The position numbers and the translations under genes were made by a program. This document shows, in pieces, positions 40,197 to 47,813 of a stretch of DNA of 64,000 nucleotides (the first letter of the stretch is position 1; the number at the start of each line of letters is the position of its first letter). The notes under the pieces are model-generated. The model was not told where the DNA came from. It saw only the letters and a list, made by a program, of their open reading frames with translations, and ran no database searches. This stretch comes from Thalassolituus oleivorans MIL-1 (lineage in GTDB: Bacteria; Pseudomonadota; Gammaproteobacteria; Pseudomonadales; Oceanobacteraceae): NCBI RefSeq assembly GCF_000355675.1, contig NC_020888.1:2897501-2961500 (forward strand). The letters are read 5' to 3'.

Positions 40197-40481
40197 ATGA
40201 AATCCGAAAACCACCTAAAGAAAGAATCTGAATATTTTATGATTTGTTCGCCAGAAGGTGATCATTCTCCTGTGCTAACCAAAGCTGAAGGAAAAAATGA
40301 ATACTGCGTAACAGTATCAACTAATCGCCAGTTGGTCACGATTCCCAACTGGCATGCAAAATCCATCAACGGTCGAGAGTTATTGACAAAAATACCAGGA
40401 AATATAGGTATTTTGATTGTTTCGAATAATGATGGAAGGTATTTATCACCTAAAGATTTAGAGAAATTAAGAGAAATATAA
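40197..40481 (+). CDS. Small hypothetical protein after the immunity gene
   Basis: A 94-residue protein 5 bases downstream of the immunity gene. Its base composition is as AT-rich as the toxin tip. No domain is recognised; it could be a second immunity protein or a left-over immunity gene from an earlier tip. Immediately after it begins remnant material (TIR-like sequence and a truncated toxin module). Confidence 0.5.
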   Translation: MKSENHLKKESEYFMICSPEGDHSPVLTKAEGKNEYCVTVSTNRQLVTIPNWHAKSINGRELLTKIPGNIGILIVSNNDGRYLSPKDLEKLREI

Positions 40482-40510
40482 TACCCTCCAAATTTTTAAG
40501 AGCGGAATTC

Positions 40511-40535
40511 AAGAAGGCAGAGTCGTTGATTTTCA
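40511..40535 (+). repeat. Degenerate terminal-repeat remnant of the mini-element family
   Basis: GGCAGAGTCGTTGATTTTC matches the mini-element terminal repeat (GGTCAGAGTCGTTGATTTC) except for one missing base and small changes. It stands just before the truncated toxin module at 40561 and suggests a third, now lost, element at this junction. Confidence 0.5.
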
Positions 40536-40560
40536 TACGCTTTCGATTTTCTGCCCCCGG

Positions 40561-40840
40561 CCATGCCTGCCAATGGGCTTCAACAAGCGCATAATCACTT
40601 CTACTTTGGCACGTTGCATGACATCCCGAATCTGCCGAGCGGCCCACAAGCGGCACTCAGCACAGCCCTAAGTAATTCGTATCTCACGATTGAAAAAATC
40701 GGCACTGCGCTCGCCATCAACGACGACGAACCTGATCCACGCAACGAACTGCGCGTCAAAATCCGCAATGCATTAATGGCCATAGTCGCTGGCGAACGCG
40801 CCGAAGCAGCCATATATCAAAAGCAGATGGATAAAGAAAC
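40561..40840 (+). pseudogene. N-terminal fragment of the toxin module (copy without C terminus)
   Basis: Nearly identical to 38223-38502 of the full-length toxin gene (residues about 44-137), with a handful of base changes including one that turns the MYQKQ methionine into isoleucine. It lacks the first 43 codons and stops at the IS66 terminal repeat beginning at 40841, whose GTAAGC supplies a stop codon. It cannot encode a toxin. Confidence 0.85.
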
Positions 40841-40969
40841 GTAAGCGCTCAAACAACCCCATCTAAAACCCACGCCGAAATCCCTCTAAACTGTCTTCAA
40901 ATTATTTAACGAGACAGCTCATGACCAAATCGGAACAATGGCAACAACACCTTAATCTCTGGCACGAGA
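40841..40969 (+). mobile_element. 129-bp left-end remnant of the IS66 element
   Basis: Matches 48076-48204 of the complete IS66 almost base for base: the terminal repeat GTAAGCGCTCAAACAACCCC, the leader and the first 15 codons of tnpA (MTKSEQWQQHLNLWHE). It ends where the 257-bp mini-element begins. It shows that an IS66 once occupied a second position in this locus. Confidence 0.9.
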
Positions 40970-40972
40970 TTT

Positions 40973-41229
40973 AAGGGGTCAGAGTCGTTGATTTCTTAAG
41001 GCGATTTAAAATACAGATATCCCTTATAGTCCGAGTCATCACGAAAATAGGCATAGCGATTATTTCCGCGCTGAATAATATGTAACGGGCAATTGGGCAG
41101 ATATAGTCGTGGACGGCGGGCCATCGTTTCTCCCTTGAAACAAGTGATACTCTTATCTTAATGAAATTTATACACGCTGCGAAAACACCGAGAGCTTAAG
41201 GTCTAAGAAATCAACGACTCTGACCCTTT
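40973..41229 (-). mobile_element. 257-bp mini-element (deleted RAYT-type transposon), copy 1
   Basis: Terminal inverted repeats of 26 bases (40973-40998 and 41204-41229) differ at one position; their core is GTCAGAGTCGTTGATTTCTT. A second copy of the same length lies at 43772-44028 with only about four base differences. The inside, on minus, encodes the first 42 residues of a REP-associated tyrosine transposase. No full transposase is present, so it is non-autonomous. It abuts the IS66 remnant. Confidence 0.85.
40996..41124 (-). pseudogene. REP-associated tyrosine transposase, N-terminal 42 residues only (copy 1)
   Basis: ATG 41124 follows a strong AAGGGAG site. The peptide contains MARRPRLYLPNCPLHIIQRG and then NNRYAYFRDDSDYKGYL, the N-terminal signature of IS200-like RAYT transposases; the HUH motif and catalytic tyrosine are missing. 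The stop codon falls inside the left terminal repeat. Compared with the second copy it has three amino acid changes. Confidence 0.85.
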
Positions 41230-41307
41230 GAATCCCTTGAATCCTCCTGTACCTCAATAAATAACGAAAAGCATGGAGATTTCAGTAAAGCCAGAATTAT
41301 ATGTTCA

Positions 41308-41754
41308 TCAATTACACAGCAACTCTATTCTTTCCTTAACACGCTTAATTTCTTGCTCTGCTACCTTTCCAGTCATCATCTTTCGTTCATTAGTTCGCAT
41401 ATTAATTCCCTCTACGCCGTCTTTTTTGTATGTTTCATATGTCTTCTGGTAATGTTCACAAATACCACTACTTCCTGACTTTCCACCTAAAGAAGACGCC
41501 CTATTTTTCACTTTACTACCAGTAGAGCTACTCTTTGCGTCGGTCACCATCCTTCTCAGGCGCTCCACACTTTCTGCATCTTCACTATTCTTCTGTATTT
41601 CAATTTCTTCCGTTTTATTTGATACTGAAATCGGCGGCTTGTCGCTATAGTGAACCTGACCACTCTCATCCACCCATTTATACACACCAGCACTCAATTC
41701 ACATGACAGTAAAAGTGAAATTGCACTTAAAAAAATCCCTTTGTACAAATTCAA
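41308..41754 (-). CDS. DUF4124-domain periplasmic protein
   Basis: A 148-residue protein with a signal peptide (about 1-22) and an N-terminal DUF4124 domain whose hallmark is GVYKWVDESGQVHYSDKPP (about 23-41). The rest is a polar region with two cysteines (ICEHY about 98; LLCN at the end). DUF4124 proteins are small envelope proteins of unknown function, common in gammaproteobacteria. Its place between toxin fragments may be by chance or it may be envelope-side immunity cargo. Confidence 0.8.
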   Translation of the reverse strand: MNLYKGIFLSAISLLLSCELSAGVYKWVDESGQVHYSDKPPISVSNKTEEIEIQKNSEDAESVERLRRMVTDAKSSSTGSKVKNRASSLGGKSGSSGICEHYQKTYETYKKDGVEGINMRTNERKMMTGKVAEQEIKRVKERIELLCN

Positions 41755-41796
41755 ATCCTCAAATTAAAAAATATAAAATTTATATTACATAAAAAC

Positions 41797-43224
41797 TCAA
41801 TTATTTCTGACATATTGTCTATCCAAACCGTGGAAAGACATCTCGAACGATCCACCAGTAAATTTCCTTATCGGATAATAAGTTAACCTGCCATCCTCGT
41901 GAAGCACTTCGACACCACAGTGAGCAACCTTCCATGTTCCGGTGGTTTTTTCGGTTCGACCGAAAAAGCTACGTACCATGCCAAACGTACCATCTCGGAG
42001 TAAACTCAGGCTATCGGACTCACTGCCCTCTTCCACCCATTCACCGTAAGGAAAGTTGGAAGTATTAAGCTTCGCTCCGCATGATCCAAGTTCAGGCTCA
42101 ATATCAGCCGATTCGTAATAGTTTTTTAAGACTTTATACCGTTCATATTCAGGGCTATATTTATAGTCACAGTCATCACATTGACTTTCAGAGTTTGCTT
42201 CATCTGGTTCAAATTTTTCTGCTAATTCATAACCACTATGGTATAGAACGCTTACAATAGAGTTTTTTCCATTCATAATTAAGTCACTAGCAAGACTATC
42301 CCCCCGGGAACCAGTTAAATCAGGGTCAACTCCTGCAGCTATCATTATGCGGGCAACATCTGAATTCTTTATAATATCAACTATCCGACCATCAGATATT
42401 TCAAAATCATACTCACTCATAATGTAGTTGACCGCTTCTTCTGCATTGGCGTCTATAGCGTATTCGAGTGCGGAAAATACTTTCGAAGAGGGAAACCGAT
42501 ACCCTTTGAAATATACATTCCTGTATGTAACTCCAAGATCAGTCGTCATGATATAGAAGATCGGGCTAAAGCCGTTGTCATCTTCTTCAGTCAAATCAAG
42601 ATTCAGTTCCCTGAGGAGCATGAGGTACTTCAACTGTCCAGCTTTCGCCACTTCATGAGCGATTTTTCGCCCATCTGAAGACTCTGAATTGAAGGGGTAT
42701 GATAGCTCATTCAGTGTTTTCAAATATGGTTCAACAGCGGAAGCACTCAGACCTACAGATGAAAAAATCATGGGTTCACCAGAATCTGATAGCTTTTTGA
42801 TATCACCACCTTTGGATACCAGATAACGTATCGTATCAGGATCAAAGACATGGTGAACTAAAGGTTTTCCGTCCAGGTAATAATTTACGTCTAAGTGAGA
42901 CGTTAACAAATAATCCCTGACAGCGATATTGCTACCCTTACTGATGACGAGCCGAGCAATTATCTTATCGTTATAATCAATATACCCAAGCATGTAGGAA
43001 AAGAAATCTACATCCTTACTCTTCGCGAGGTAAGCCAATAGTGGCTCGTATTCCACCGTAAAATTGTCGCTAAGTTTCTCTGATATTAGTTCAGATATTA
43101 CTTGCCTATCTTTTCCTTCAATGGCCTTACGAATGCTCGCTTTCTCATCTTTGGTGTAAGAGTAAGAGGGGGCCGAGAAAGAGATTAGTAATAGTGAAAC
43201 TACAGCTATTAGGCGAAATGACAT
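41797..43224 (-). CDS. Secreted ankyrin-like repeat protein
   Basis: A 475-residue protein with a signal peptide (about 1-22). The middle (about 110-340) reads as degenerate ankyrin-type helix pairs (e.g. DPDTIRYLVSKGGDIKKL; NSDVARIMIAAGVDPDLTGS). The C-terminal 100 residues form a separate beta-rich domain (FPYGEWVEEG; TTGTWKVAHCGVEVLHEDGR). I start at ATG 43224, which has GGAG 9 bases upstream; ATG 43239 is an alternative. Periplasmic ankyrin proteins serve as immunity factors in some T6SS loci, so a role against an envelope-acting toxin is possible but not shown. Confidence 0.7.
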   Translation of the reverse strand: MSFRLIAVVSLLLISFSAPSYSYTKDEKASIRKAIEGKDRQVISELISEKLSDNFTVEYEPLLAYLAKSKDVDFFSYMLGYIDYNDKIIARLVISKGSNIAVRDYLLTSHLDVNYYLDGKPLVHHVFDPDTIRYLVSKGGDIKKLSDSGEPMIFSSVGLSASAVEPYLKTLNELSYPFNSESSDGRKIAHEVAKAGQLKYLMLLRELNLDLTEEDDNGFSPIFYIMTTDLGVTYRNVYFKGYRFPSSKVFSALEYAIDANAEEAVNYIMSEYDFEISDGRIVDIIKNSDVARIMIAAGVDPDLTGSRGDSLASDLIMNGKNSIVSVLYHSGYELAEKFEPDEANSESQCDDCDYKYSPEYERYKVLKNYYESADIEPELGSCGAKLNTSNFPYGEWVEEGSESDSLSLLRDGTFGMVRSFFGRTEKTTGTWKVAHCGVEVLHEDGRLTYYPIRKFTGGSFEMSFHGLDRQYVRNN

Positions 43225-43433
43225 TTTTGAACACTCCATGTGAAATTAAAGCTGGATCCCCCCCCAGCAAGTAACCGCAAATCTAAACGAAATGCGATAT
43301 TCAATCAATTGTCTCCCTTGTCAACACTGGCCGTGTTCAATCATATAACAATCGACCAGGGCTCTGATAAATAACCAAACACCTTAAACAGAGCTTTGGT
43401 TAGGGACGAACAGAAAAGGTGCGTTTATGGAGT

Positions 43434-43768
43434 TTACAAATTCACCAACTGAATCCGCAGGCTATCAGCCATCAACTGCCGATACAGCTTATCGACGATC
43501 TGAGGATTACGGACGTCTTCAAGGGATAAACGCCCCATCATCTACGTAATCAGCTGGTTGATACCGCCCCAGCCGTCGGAAAGGTTGCAGGTGTCAGTAA
43601 TGTCACACACGTTGTGATCCTGAGAGCATTCGGTAAGTACGATCGGGCCTTCGAACGCCTCTACGACATCCCTAAGGCTCTAAGGCTGATCTGAGCGGGT
43701 GAGCGCACTATACGGTAACCACCCTTCGCGCCCCGGCGGGCAATCACCAGTTCACCATCGACCAAGGA
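43434..43768 (-). pseudogene. Broken Rrf2-family (SufR/IscR-like) regulator
   Basis: Reading on minus from about 43768, the pieces are LVDGELVIARRGAKGGYRIV (wing of the winged helix), then after a frameshift near SLRAL, DVVEAFEGPIVLTECSQDH and NVCDITDTCNL with three cysteines spaced as in the iron-sulfur regulators of the SUF system, then GGINQLIT, an in-frame TAG, and MMGRLSLEDVRNPQ to a stop at 43434. The N-terminal helix-turn-helix is missing, cut off at the mini-element at 43772. It is a decayed remnant, not a functional gene. Confidence 0.8.
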
Positions 43769-43771
43769 TTT

Positions 43772-44028
43772 AAGGGGTCAGAGTCGTTGATTTCTTAAGG
43801 CGATTTAAAATGCAGATATCCCTTATAGTTCGAGTCATCACGAAAACAGGCATAGCGATTATTTCCGCGCTGAATAATATGTAACGGGCAATTGGGCAGA
43901 TATAGTCGTGGACGGCGGGCCATCGTTTCTTCCTTGAAACAAGTGATACTCTTATCTTAATGAAATTTATACACGCTGCGAAAACACCGAGAGCTTAAGG
44001 TCTAAGAAATCAACGACTCTGACCCTTT
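43772..44028 (-). mobile_element. 257-bp mini-element (deleted RAYT-type transposon), copy 2
   Basis: Same 257-bp length and the same 26-base terminal repeats (43772-43797 and 44003-44028) as copy 1. It is flanked on the left by the Rrf2 pseudogene and on the right, after GAATCCCTTTGAATCC, by a toxin module whose 5' part is missing. The flanking GAATCCC-type short direct repeats occur beside both copies. Confidence 0.85.
43795..43923 (-). pseudogene. REP-associated tyrosine transposase, N-terminal 42 residues only (copy 2)
   Basis: Same 42-codon frame as at 40996-41124 with changes at residues 26 (Cys), 32 (Asn) and 38 (His). All three coding differences between the copies change an amino acid, which argues against selection for the peptide. 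The ribosome site is AAGGAAG here. Confidence 0.8.
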
Positions 44029-44073
44029 GAATCCCTTTGAATCCTAGTCGCTGGCGAACGCGCCGAAGCAGCC

Positions 44074-45201
44074 ATGTATCAAAAGCAGATGGATAAAGAA
44101 ACCACCGTGATGAAAGGCGTCATTTACACCGGTGCGTTTATGCAAGGCGTTGGCTCATCCGCTTGGGGCATGGTGGTATGGCTAAAAGAAGTGAGCGACG
44201 TCGTAAACCCCTTTGTAAAAATGCAGCATGCCGCCCGCGCCCTGCAAGCAGCATGGGAATCGGACGACTTTTCTAAAACCTACTCCGAAACCTACGTAAA
44301 AGGCGAAAAGCGCGAACTGGTAGAAGCGCTAGGCTTCGACCCTACACAAATCACCGAACAACAAATTGACGAAGCCATGGCGATGGCCAACTTGGTGATC
44401 GAAGACCCAAGCCTGCCTGACATGCTCTATCAATTTGTAAAAGACTACGCCGAAGCCCAACACGCCATTGAAATCACCAATGTCGCCGGCACCGCCGCCT
44501 TTGAATTAATACTCACCATTATAATGGCCGCGGTTACAGGTGGTGTTGGAGCTGTGGCCGCCATTGGCAGCAAAGCGCACCTCATTAAGAAGTTCCAAAA
44601 GGTTGGGGATTTACTCAGCGACTTCGCCAAAGCCACACGCAAGTTAAAGCTACAAGCCAAAAAGCGGAAAACAAAAGGCAACAACGCCAAGTTTTCTGAT
44701 ATGGAAGCGGATCAGGTACAGACGAAGAAGACCGATGCGCATGGGGCTGAGACGGGAGAAGTGAGTAAACCAAATATTGAACCTACAAACGATGGGCAGC
44801 CTGATACATTGTACAGACGTGATTCAAGGGGCCCAGAAGAAATATTTGAAAATGGATTCAAATCTTGGAAGCCTGAAGCTGAAGTGCCATTAGAAGATTA
44901 CGTTGATTTTAATGTACCTAGTCAATACATTGGAACATCAAAAGTTCCATCGGGTGCTGCTGAGGTAAATACTCAAACTAACAAACCTGGTTACCTATAC
45001 GAAATAGACAATCCTGGTGGAGGCATTGATGTAAATAAAGCTTACCCAGATAATCCATTTGCACACGAACAGGAAGTTGCTTTCAAAGGAAAAATAGATA
45101 CGTGTAACATTAAGGGATGCACTCCCTTAGACGGTAGTAATCGAGCAATAGGAGATTTTATAGAAAATCCGAATCACACAAAGGGCTTGATTAATGAATG
45201 A
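44074..45201 (+). CDS. 5'-truncated toxin copy with pertussis-type ADP-ribosyltransferase tip
   Basis: Homology to the full-length toxin begins at 44045, at codon 118 of that protein, so the first third of the module is missing; the first ATG is at 44074. The 375-residue product retains the module to DAHGAETG (about 228) and then changes to a new tip (229-375). The tip begins LYRRDSRGPEEIFENGF, matching the conserved start of pertussis S1 and cholera A toxins (VYRYDSRPPEDVF and LYRADSRPPDEI), followed by YIGTSK (about 285-290, the STS position) and EQEVAF (about 332-337) holding the catalytic ExE. This is an R-S-E class ADP-ribosyltransferase. Without its N terminus it is probably silent unless recombined onto a full module. 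Confidence 0.78.
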   Translation: MYQKQMDKETTVMKGVIYTGAFMQGVGSSAWGMVVWLKEVSDVVNPFVKMQHAARALQAAWESDDFSKTYSETYVKGEKRELVEALGFDPTQITEQQIDEAMAMANLVIEDPSLPDMLYQFVKDYAEAQHAIEITNVAGTAAFELILTIIMAAVTGGVGAVAAIGSKAHLIKKFQKVGDLLSDFAKATRKLKLQAKKRKTKGNNAKFSDMEADQVQTKKTDAHGAETGEVSKPNIEPTNDGQPDTLYRRDSRGPEEIFENGFKSWKPEAEVPLEDYVDFNVPSQYIGTSKVPSGAAEVNTQTNKPGYLYEIDNPGGGIDVNKAYPDNPFAHEQEVAFKGKIDTCNIKGCTPLDGSNRAIGDFIENPNHTKGLINE

Positions 45202-45610
45202 GACATATAAAATAGAGTTACATAATGGCAGAAAAATTTGTGGTGAAATAGAATTGTCACTTAATCTAGAAAAATCTTTAATGAAAATAAAGTATTCAGA
45301 TACGGAAGGTAGGAAGGGAGAATTTTCAGGTCACAACTTTTTCTATATTCTTGCTGACATAAGAAAATTTTATAATAACATTGGGTATAAATTACTTTGC
45401 AAAGGCTCTCTCTCGAATGTTTTTACTGGTGGATTGACATCTGAAAGTAGCTTTGGAGAATTGGCCTACCAAATAGATGAAAAAACTGGCAGCAAAGCTG
45501 TTGTCAATGTGTTTGATAAAATCAGCCAAGATGAAATCAACAACATTGATAGTTTTGAAATGCAAAAAGAAAAAAGACGATATATCATTAAAAAATTCGC
45601 AAGTAGGTAG
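45194..45610 (+). CDS. Putative immunity protein for the ADP-ribosyltransferase tip
   Basis: A 138-residue AT-rich protein starting 8 bases inside the toxin stop region, so coupled to it. No domain is recognised. Position and composition are those of a cognate immunity protein; it has no signal peptide. Even if the toxin is silent, the gene could still protect against sister strains that carry the intact toxin. Confidence 0.6.
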   Translation: MNETYKIELHNGRKICGEIELSLNLEKSLMKIKYSDTEGRKGEFSGHNFFYILADIRKFYNNIGYKLLCKGSLSNVFTGGLTSESSFGELAYQIDEKTGSKAVVNVFDKISQDEINNIDSFEMQKEKRRYIIKKFASR

Positions 45611-45633
45611 GCGAATTTAAAAGAGAACTCATT

Positions 45634-46134
45634 ATGTCAAAATTAACTCTTAATATTGTAGAAGCAGAAATTAATGAAAGAGAATTATTTTTAGTAACCT
45701 TAGCTTCCAAAAAGAAAGTTGAATTAGAGGGCTTGATATCAAACTTAATCTTGGGTTCTTTGCCGTTTATTCCAAATAAAGAATCAGAGATACATCAAAT
45801 TTTTCAAGAAAATAAAGAATTCAGAAGCACACTCACTAGCTTTATTAACACTGTTTTGATTCGCCAAGATGAGTTAATAAATCAAGCTAAAGCTCAAGGA
45901 ACTGGCTGGATATATTTGATTGACCAAAGAACTCCAACACCACAAGGAGAGACCCCGCCAGAGGATATTATTGGCGGCTTTCAAATTGAGAATGGTGAAA
46001 TTTTAAAATTTACTCCAAATACGAAGCACACTCTAATTAGTCGCTCTGGTGTTTTTGACCTTGGGAATAGCGCCAACAAACTACTTCTTCAATATGTAGA
46101 AAATTCAAAATTTAATACTGATATCAAATCTTGA
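45634..46134 (+). CDS. Hypothetical protein, possible orphan immunity
   Basis: A 166-residue protein 23 bases after the previous gene, with similar low GC. It has a helical middle and the segment GTGWIYLIDQRTPTPQGETP (about 89-108) that reads like a beta-hairpin; nothing is recognised. It is followed directly by the third toxin fragment. It may be an immunity gene whose toxin tip has been lost. Confidence 0.5.
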   Translation: MSKLTLNIVEAEINERELFLVTLASKKKVELEGLISNLILGSLPFIPNKESEIHQIFQENKEFRSTLTSFINTVLIRQDELINQAKAQGTGWIYLIDQRTPTPQGETPPEDIIGGFQIENGEILKFTPNTKHTLISRSGVFDLGNSANKLLLQYVENSKFNTDIKS

Positions 46135-46190
46135 TATTTATACTGCTAGGGGATACTAAGGGCACATCGCATTCAAGGGAGCAGCAACCT

Positions 46191-46581
46191 TATAAATCCT
46201 TTTGTAAAATGTAGCATCACGCCCGTGCTCTACAAGCTGCGTGGGAATCGGAAGACTTTACTAAAACCTACTCCGAAACCTACGTAAAAGGCGAAAAGCG
46301 CGAACTGGTAGAAGCGCTAGGCTTCGACCCTACACAAATCACCGAACAACAAATTGACGAAGCCATGGCGATGGCCAACTTGGTGATCGAAGACCCAAGC
46401 CTGCGTGACATGCTCTATCAATTTGTAAAAGACTATGCCGAAGCCCAACACGCCATTGAAATCACCAATGTCGCGAGCACCGCCGCCTTTGAATTAATAC
46501 TCACCATTATAATGGCCGCGGTTACAGATGGTGTTGGAGCTGTGGCCGCCATTGGCAGCAAAGCGCACCTCATTAAGAAGT
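46191..46581 (+). pseudogene. Toxin module copy 3, left part, cut by IS3
   Basis: Corresponds to codons about 172-300 of the full-length toxin. The first 25 bases are degenerate, with a one-base deletion that brings a stop (TGTAG) into play. From about 46260 it is nearly identical to the 44-kb copy (shared AAGCGCGAACTGGTAGAAGC variant) and differs from the full-length copy. It continues after the IS3 at 47814. Confidence 0.88.
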
Positions 46582-46599
46582 TGAATCGCCCCTAGTTTC

Positions 46600-47475
46600 C
46601 TAGACACCCATTTGCTTCAAAAAATAATTCTTTTCATAGTCCCTTGGCGACAAGTCATTATTATTACCATGGCGACGTGTGGAATTATAAAACAGCTCGA
46701 TATAATTAAATATATCCGCTTTTCCTTCTTCTCTTGTGCGATAAATTTTACGGCGAATACGTTCTCGCTTTAGCAAGGCAAAGAAGCTTTCCGCACAGGC
46801 ATTATCATGACAGTTCCCTCTACGGCTCATGCTGACGGTTAAGTTATTGGCTTTTAACATGCTTTGCCAGTCGTAACTTGTGTATTGGCAACCTTGATCG
46901 GAATGCACGATCACCTCACCTTTTGGCTTCCTTCGCCAGCACGCCATCGTGATTGCATTCAGTACCAAGTCGGTATTAATACGTTCACTCATCGACCAGC
47001 CAACGACCTGTCGTGAGAATAAATCAATGATTACCGCTAGAAACAGCCAGCCCTCATAGGTACGAATGTATGTAATATCGGTGACCCATACGGTATTCGG
47101 TTTGGATACATCAAATTCACGATTCAGTAGGTTAGGGGCAACGGTGGATAGCTCGCCGCTGTCATAGCGTGTTTTTCGGTTGTAGCCCCGTTCTGCCTGT
47201 ATTTGTGCCTGCTGCATCAGTCGATGAACACGATTTTTCCCGCAGTGTTCTCCCGCATGCTTTAGATCTTTATAGATTTTTCGATAGCCATAAACGCAAC
47301 CACTCTCAAGCCAGAATTGCTTAATAAACCCGAGAAGATACTCATCAACTTTCTGCCGTATACTTTCGGGATTCGCTAACCAGGCATAAAACCCACTAGG
47401 ATGAACTTCAAGTGTTCGACACAGAGTACGAACGGAGTAGCGATCAGTTCGAGATTTTATGAACGTGTATTTTTC
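46600..47475 (-). CDS. IS3-family transposase OrfB (via -1 frameshift)
   Basis: The integrase-like half of the IS3 transposase, about 291 codons in the -1 frame relative to orfA. It has an HTH_21-like start (HPSGFYAWLANPES) and a DDE domain: TVWVTDITYIRTYEGWL (first Asp), VIVHSDQGCQYTSYDW (second Asp) and NACAESFFALLKRE (Glu). The G AAA AAT stretch at 47469-47475 is the probable slip site joining it to OrfA. An internal ATG at 47217 is not the real start. Confidence 0.9.
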   Translation of the reverse strand, partial: EKYTFIKSRTDRYSVRTLCRTLEVHPSGFYAWLANPESIRQKVDEYLLGFIKQFWLESGCVYGYRKIYKDLKHAGEHCGKNRVHRLMQQAQIQAERGYNRKTRYDSGELSTVAPNLLNREFDVSKPNTVWVTDITYIRTYEGWLFLAVIIDLFSRQVVGWSMSERINTDLVLNAITMACWRRKPKGEVIVHSDQGCQYTSYDWQSMLKANNLTVSMSRRGNCHDNACAESFFALLKRERIRRKIYRTREEGKADIFNYIELFYNSTRRHGNNNDLSPRDYEKNYFLKQMGV

Positions 47476-47750
47476 TTTGACTCGGCAGCAAAGAACACGG
47501 CGGCCTCCTTTAATATGTCACGCTCCTCTGTGACACGTTTTAGCTCCGCTTTAAGCTTACGCAGCTCTTCATGACTGGATTGCTTCTCGTGGTAGGCTTG
47601 CGCATTCTCGCCGTAACGATCACGCCAGTTGTACAAGCTCTTAGTTGTAATGCCTAAACGCTGAGCAACATCAGCAATGGAGTAACCATGTTCGGTCACT
47701 TGCTTTACTGCTGCGATCTTGAATTCTTCGTTATATCGTTCACCAGCCAT
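47457..47750 (-). CDS. IS3-family transposase OrfA
   Basis: A 97-residue helix-turn-helix DNA-binding protein (YNEEFKIAAVKQVTEHGYSI, then VAQRLGITTKSLYNWRDRY) with a C-terminal leucine zipper-like helix (LRKLKAELKRVTEERDILK). It recognises the element ends and is joined to OrfB by frameshifting. Confidence 0.93.
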   Translation of the reverse strand: MAGERYNEEFKIAAVKQVTEHGYSIADVAQRLGITTKSLYNWRDRYGENAQAYHEKQSSHEELRKLKAELKRVTEERDILKEAAVFFAAESKKNTRS

Positions 47751-47813
47751 ATCGGCCTCCTCTTTAAGTACATTGTAACTTTAAAGAGTGTCTAGGAAAC
47801 TAGGGGCGATTCA

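Larger units (their letters stand above)
46582..47813 (-). mobile_element. IS3-family insertion sequence, complete, in toxin copy 3
   Basis: A 1232-bp element with terminal repeats beginning TGAATCGCCCCTAGTTTCCT at both ends and a 3-base target duplication AGT (46579-46581 and 47814-47816). Removing it restores the toxin reading exactly. It carries orfA and orfB with the usual frameshift arrangement and a complete DDE triad, so it may be active. Confidence 0.93.

Noticed and set aside
43225-43433. Possible further gene or IS remnant between the ankyrin-like gene and the Rrf2 pseudogene
   Set aside because: No frame, terminal repeat or recognisable homology could be seen on either strand.
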